Translations under genes and position numbers: made by a program
In this document: positions 17,371-19,564 of the stretch, piece by piece
Layout: each line of letters begins with the position of its first letter
How positions within the stretch are numbered: the first letter of the stretch is position 1
The notes under the pieces: model-generated
What the model was told of the DNA's origin: nothing
What the model saw: the letters and a program-made list of their open reading frames with translations, nothing else
Database searches by the model: none
NCBI GenBank assembly: GCA_002796025.1
Contig: PCVQ01000022.1
Location: 1-19,564 of the forward strand
Length of the DNA: 19,564 nt
Direction: 5' to 3'
From: Candidatus Peregrinibacteria bacterium CG11_big_fil_rev_8_21_14_0_20_46_8
Lineage (GTDB): Bacteria > Patescibacteriota > Gracilibacteria > UBA1369 > UM-FILTER-53-11

Positions 17371-17434
17371 CCGGCGGCCTCTGACTCATCCTGGAGCCGA
17401 GACCGCCGGAGCGTGTGCGCCTGCTTACAGGCGC
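17371..17434. repeat. GC-rich hairpin cluster downstream of the MORN lipoprotein gene
   Basis: Two inverted repeats lie in the 146-bp gap between genes: CCGGCGG (17371-17377) with CCGCCGG (17403-17409), and GCGCCTG-CTTA-CAGGCGC (17417-17434), a perfect 7-bp stem with a 4-nt loop. The second could act as a terminator or 3' stabiliser for the lipoprotein gene, but no T-run follows it. The gap is far richer in GC than the pilX-like promoter next to it. Confidence 0.4.
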
Positions 17435-17460
17435 GGATTCCCCCAGGGGCTAGGGCACAG

Positions 17461-18483
17461 CTAGTTGCAAGAGATGCCGAAGCACTTGCTCCTGCAACGT
17501 TGGTACGGGCTGCTGATGTTGCCGGGAGACCATCGCTTAGAGAGGCCTTCGCACCCGGCATAGCAGGCCTTCTTCTGGTTCTCGCACTGCTGCTTGCGCC
17601 GGTAGCGCTCTTCGTCTTCCGCGGTCCACTCTCCGCCGGAAGACATGCTCTCAACAGCCTCCTTCGCGCCTTGTGCGCCGCTCCGAATCACCGCATCCAT
17701 GGCGCCCCGGATGAAGTTGTTCAGGAGTCCTCCACCACCGCCGGAATATGAACCGCCTGATGAGCGGGGTTGCGAAGGGCGAGGACGGTCCATTCCACGA
17801 CGCCGTCCTTCCTGACTGCTGTAATGCCGCTTCGGAACGAACTCTCCTTTTTTCCATATCCCCTCGACCTCGCGTCCGTTACGGATCATCGTGCCTTCAC
17901 CGTATGGCTTGCCGCTGGTGAATGAACCGGAATATTCCGTGCCATCATTTAGCCGCATCGTGCAATTGATGCAGAGTTCACCGATTTCAAAATATCCTTC
18001 ATATCTCTTTCCTGACATATGAAGAATGCCTTGGCCCTGCCGTACGCCATTGCGGAAGTAACCATCATAATGAAAAGGATGAATTCCACCCTTTCTCACA
18101 TGAAGTCCCTTCCCGTGAGGAATGCCATTCCGCATTTGGCCATGGTACGTTTCATAACCGAAAATTGGATAGCTGCAAGCAGTCTCTCCATCCTCCGGTC
18201 GCGCCCCCATGTTGCCCTTGCACTCGATGAGCACCTGGTTCTTCGAGTTGAGGAGGCGGTAGGTCCCGCGTCCGGTCATCTTGCCATCCTTGCACGCCCC
18301 ATCCCAGTAGATGCGAACACCGGAGATCGGCTTGTGCACCTTGATCTGCACGGCGCAGCCGGAACGGCCTTCGTACCATCCCCTGCCAAGCGGCGACGGC
18401 TTGACCAAGCTCGATCCGCTGCTTGCGCATCCCGTCATTCCCGCTACGCAGAGCGTCAGCAGAATCATCTTCTTCTTCGTCAT
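17461..18483 (-). CDS. MORN-repeat lipoprotein with Cys-rich C-terminus
   Basis: This 340-aa protein has a lipoprotein signal peptide (KKK, a hydrophobic stretch, MTG-C with lipidated Cys19). At least four MORN-type repeats follow, with G-x-G and Y-x-G signatures: about 67-80 (GKMTGRGTY), 113-130 (YHGQMRNGIPHGKG), 139-156 (YDGYFRNGVRQGQG) and 184-199 (YSGSFTSGKPYGEG). A basic, Ser/Gly/Pro-rich linker (about 218-252) precedes a C-terminal domain with six cysteines (300, 307, 311, 330, 334, 339), likely three disulfides. MORN repeats usually mediate protein or lipid contacts; no enzyme domain is present. A good Shine-Dalgarno (AAGGAGAAGGA) precedes the ATG, unlike most genes here. Base composition (about 65-72% GC in two sampled lines, one of them just past the stop) is higher than its neighbours. 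The gene could be horizontally acquired from a diderm bacterium, which is an inference. Confidence 0.8.
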   Translation of the reverse strand: MTKKKMILLTLCVAGMTGCASSGSSLVKPSPLGRGWYEGRSGCAVQIKVHKPISGVRIYWDGACKDGKMTGRGTYRLLNSKNQVLIECKGNMGARPEDGETACSYPIFGYETYHGQMRNGIPHGKGLHVRKGGIHPFHYDGYFRNGVRQGQGILHMSGKRYEGYFEIGELCINCTMRLNDGTEYSGSFTSGKPYGEGTMIRNGREVEGIWKKGEFVPKRHYSSQEGRRRGMDRPRPSQPRSSGGSYSGGGGGLLNNFIRGAMDAVIRSGAQGAKEAVESMSSGGEWTAEDEERYRRKQQCENQKKACYAGCEGLSKRWSPGNISSPYQRCRSKCFGISCN

Positions 18484-18567
18484 CGTCCTTCTCCTTCTTC
18501 ATTGTTGTGGTTTCGCGAAAAAAAAATATGGCTGGCTCCCGCACCCAAATACGCGTGAAGTTGTACG

Positions 18568-18653
18568 CTGTACTGGGGGAATCCAACCTATCGAACATCA
18601 ACCAGCCGTCATGGCGTATACGGTAATGCTCGATAAGGGATGTCCCAGTACAG
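18568..18653. repeat. Long nested inverted repeat (cruciform or structured RNA)
   Basis: Nested collinear arms occur: CTGTACTGGG (18568-18577) with CCCAGTACAG (18644-18653), TATCGA (18589-18594) with TCGATA (18630-18635), and CCGT (18606-18609) with ACGG (18620-18623). Together they could fold into an 86-nt arm with internal loops. It lies in the upstream region of the MORN lipoprotein gene, so it would be in that gene's 5' region if transcription starts further upstream. Confidence 0.4.
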
Positions 18654-18665
18654 AATTATGAATTG

Positions 18666-18687
18666 TGAAAGATCAAATGATCTTTCA
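18666..18687. promoter_or_regulatory. 22-bp palindrome, possible operator
   Basis: TGAAAGATCA-AA-TGATCTTTCA has perfect 10-bp arms and a 2-bp centre. It is AT-rich, not followed by a T-run, and located between divergent genes, which fits a dimeric regulator site better than a terminator. Confidence 0.45.
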
Positions 18688-18735
18688 ATGATATCGCGGC
18701 ATGATAAATAAAATAGGGTACAACCCCAAAACAAT

Positions 18736-18752
18736 CTGTCAGCGGCTGACAG
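18736..18752. promoter_or_regulatory. 17-bp palindrome, possible operator
   Basis: CTGTCAGC-G-GCTGACAG has perfect 8-bp arms around one base. It shares the core GTCAG-N3-CTGAC with the site at 9460-9476 upstream of the RHS gene (13 of 17 positions match in the better orientation). A common regulator is an inference. Confidence 0.45.
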
Positions 18753-18839
18753 AAGAAAATAGAGCAGTATATTGTTTATTTTTAGAGGAAAAAGCACTAT
18801 CGGTCGCAAAAATATATTTTGCACGAAGAAAAAATCCCC

Positions 18840-18879
18840 GTTCATCTTTTTGTACATTTTTGTTCATCGGTTGTTCATC
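18840..18879 (+). repeat. Three direct copies of GTTCATC
   Basis: GTTCATC occurs at 18840-18846, 18862-18868 and 18873-18879. The first copy lies in CGTTCATCTTTTT, a 13-mer also present on the minus strand at 9432-9444 upstream of the RHS gene. Direct repeats of this size in a promoter region may be activator sites. Apart from these and the palindromes listed, I see no gene in 18484-19044. Confidence 0.35.
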
Positions 18880-18929
18880 TGAATGTGTTATTACAAGCGC
18901 ACCGGTGATTTTTTGTTTTGGCTGAAGCG

Positions 18930-19044
18930 TGCGCACCCCTAAATGGGGTCGGCGCAGAAATCCCAAAAGCCTGAAGCAAAAATACCTGGTGATCCTTCCC
19001 ACATGGCAAACTGATCCCCGCGCAAGGCGGGGAAGAGGTGTCCG
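18930..19044 (+). promoter_or_regulatory. Structured 5' leader of the 95-aa gene
   Basis: Two GC-rich hairpins lie just upstream of the start codon. The first is TGCGC-ACCCC-TAAAT-GGGGT-CG-GCGCA (18930-18956, a 10-bp stem with a 2-nt bulge). The second is CCCCGC-GCAAG-GCGGGG (about 19016-19032), directly before the Shine-Dalgarno GAGGTG. No known riboswitch or ncRNA family is recognised. Cis-regulation is possible but not shown. Confidence 0.4.
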
Positions 19045-19332
19045 ATGATTCACATTCAGCCCGATACACTCAGTAAACTCGGCGTGCTGCTCGCTGCTCT
19101 CCTCATCGGCGTGTTCGGCGGGGAAAACGAAAGCGGCGAAAACAGCATTACGCTGAAGCCACCCTGCCGTGCGGCAGCTATCTTTATCGATTATGAAAAT
19201 GGCGCGATCGTCGTCCGGTGTCAAAGCGATGATGAGAACACGGGAGTCTCAATCGCCTACCGGCACCTCGACCTGCGCGAGAAAGATCGCGGCCACGCCG
19301 CGCACCCGCGGCTGGAAATTTTCAAAAAGTAA
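19045..19332 (+). CDS. Small hypothetical protein with one N-terminal hydrophobic segment
   Basis: This 95-aa protein has a hydrophobic stretch LGVLLAALLIGVFGG (about 12-26), an acidic segment, and a beta-like C-terminal half (AAIFIDYENGAIVVRC, VSIAYRHLDL, RLEIFKK). I recognise no family. It is probably a real gene: a Shine-Dalgarno (GAGGTG) lies 5-6 nt before the ATG, codon third positions are G/C-biased in a regular way (ATC, GTC, GGC, CTC), and a strong hairpin follows the stop. The hydrophobic segment could be a membrane anchor or an uncleaved signal, with the C-terminal part outside. It stands alone, divergent from the MORN lipoprotein gene and convergent with the gene ending at 19464. 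The function is unknown. Confidence 0.6.
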   Translation: MIHIQPDTLSKLGVLLAALLIGVFGGENESGENSITLKPPCRAAAIFIDYENGAIVVRCQSDDENTGVSIAYRHLDLREKDRGHAAHPRLEIFKK

Positions 19333-19376
19333 TATCCGCAACCCGCCATCCCCGCCATGGACGAAGGAAGTTCGTG

Positions 19377-19439
19377 CCGCCCCTGTTCACCCGAATATTC
19401 GGATGAATCGGGGCGGTGTATTCTAAAATATTCATCCGA
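19377..19439. terminator. Competing hairpins between convergent genes
   Basis: A long imperfect hairpin (19377-19416) has outer arms CCGCCCC / GGGGCGG and an inner palindrome CCGAATATTCGG. The segment TCGGATGAAT (19399-19408) can instead pair with ATTCATCCGA (19430-19439), so the two folds exclude each other. It probably ends transcription of the 95-aa gene and of the opposing gene. There is no long T-run. Confidence 0.5.
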
Positions 19440-19463
19440 TTTGGCGCGTGCAACACGCAATAC

Positions 19464-19564
19464 TCAAAACGCGCGCTTCAGCAACGGCAAAATTTCGGTA
19501 CGGTACACATCGGCACGTGTCCTTTCCTGTGGCGCCTCTGCAAAAGCGGCGCAGACAAGTATAG
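19464..19564 (-). CDS. Partial CDS, C-terminal end of an unknown protein
   Basis: A minus-strand frame enters from the right edge and ends at a TGA (19464-19466), giving 32 residues: ILVCAAFAEAPQERTRADVY and then RTEILPLLKRAF. The amphipathic, charged composition and G/C-rich third positions look like the end of a real soluble protein, and a small hairpin (GCGTG-CAA-CACGC, 19446-19458) lies just after the stop. Too little is visible to name a family. Confidence 0.4.
   Translation of the reverse strand, partial: ILVCAAFAEAPQERTRADVYRTEILPLLKRAF

Noticed and set aside
18609..18857. Minus-strand frame of 82 codons in the 18.5-19.05 kb gap
   Set aside because: It overlaps both palindromes, has no ribosome binding site and has an AT-driven hydrophobic composition without a believable domain.
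18701..18925. Plus-strand frame of 74 codons in the same gap
   Set aside because: It has no ribosome binding site, runs through the 17-bp palindrome and direct repeats, and ends where the structured leader begins.
18926..19044. Known RNA such as tmRNA, SRP RNA or RNase P RNA
   Set aside because: None of the signature sequences of these RNAs is visible on either strand.
19257..19460. Minus-strand frame of 67 codons
   Set aside because: It overlaps the 95-aa gene and the terminator hairpins; its sequence is a by-product of those inverted repeats.
1..19564. Alternative genetic code with TGA read as Gly
   Set aside because: All long frames are intact under the standard code and none contains an in-frame TGA, so reassignment is not needed.

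Overview
The window looks like chromosomal sequence from an uncultured bacterium, most plausibly a member of the Patescibacteria/CPR. This is an inference. It rests on type IV pilin-like proteins of PilV and PilX type, a secreted protein with W-rich GWAW-DN-GW repeats, very short mRNA leaders, and a cluster of large secreted proteins without housekeeping genes. I see no tRNA, rRNA, transposase, integrase or CRISPR array. All long frames read through with the standard code.

Layout. (1) Positions 1-9403, minus strand: a 2671-aa secreted RHS/YD-repeat polymorphic toxin, followed directly by a small acidic putative immunity gene, a YcxB-like membrane protein and a partial multi-spanning membrane protein. 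The toxin tip and the three downstream genes are AT-rich (about 33-38% GC in lines I counted), while the RHS core is about 63-67% GC in sampled lines. This is the usual sign of an exchanged toxin/immunity cassette. (2) Positions 9404-17340: a surface-structure block with a PilV-like prepilin (minus), a divergent 1013-aa secreted adhesin-like protein (plus), a convergent 744-aa secreted protein with a thrombospondin type 3 calcium motif, a DAG-rich linker and a MYXO-CTERM-like tail (minus), and a PilX-like prepilin (minus). (3) Positions 17341-19564: a GC-rich MORN-repeat lipoprotein with a Cys-rich tail (minus), a roughly 560-bp intergenic region with several palindromes and hairpins, a small 95-aa hypothetical protein (plus) behind a structured leader, and the 3' end of another minus-strand gene.

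How it may work together. Nearly every gene encodes an envelope or secreted product, so the window reads as a cell-surface and contact-interaction locus: an RHS toxin to act on neighbours, its immunity genes, minor pilins, and large wall or surface proteins. Promoters in this block share an extended -10 (TGnTAtaaT-like) very close to the start codon, in two cases close enough to imply leaderless mRNA. The pilV-like and adhesin promoters lie head-on over the same roughly 30 bp and probably cannot fire together. The best candidates for something undescribed are the RHS tip toxin/immunity cassette, the mutually exclusive pilin/adhesin promoter pair, and the palindrome-rich regulatory region at 18.5-19.05 kb, one palindrome of which resembles a site upstream of the RHS gene.
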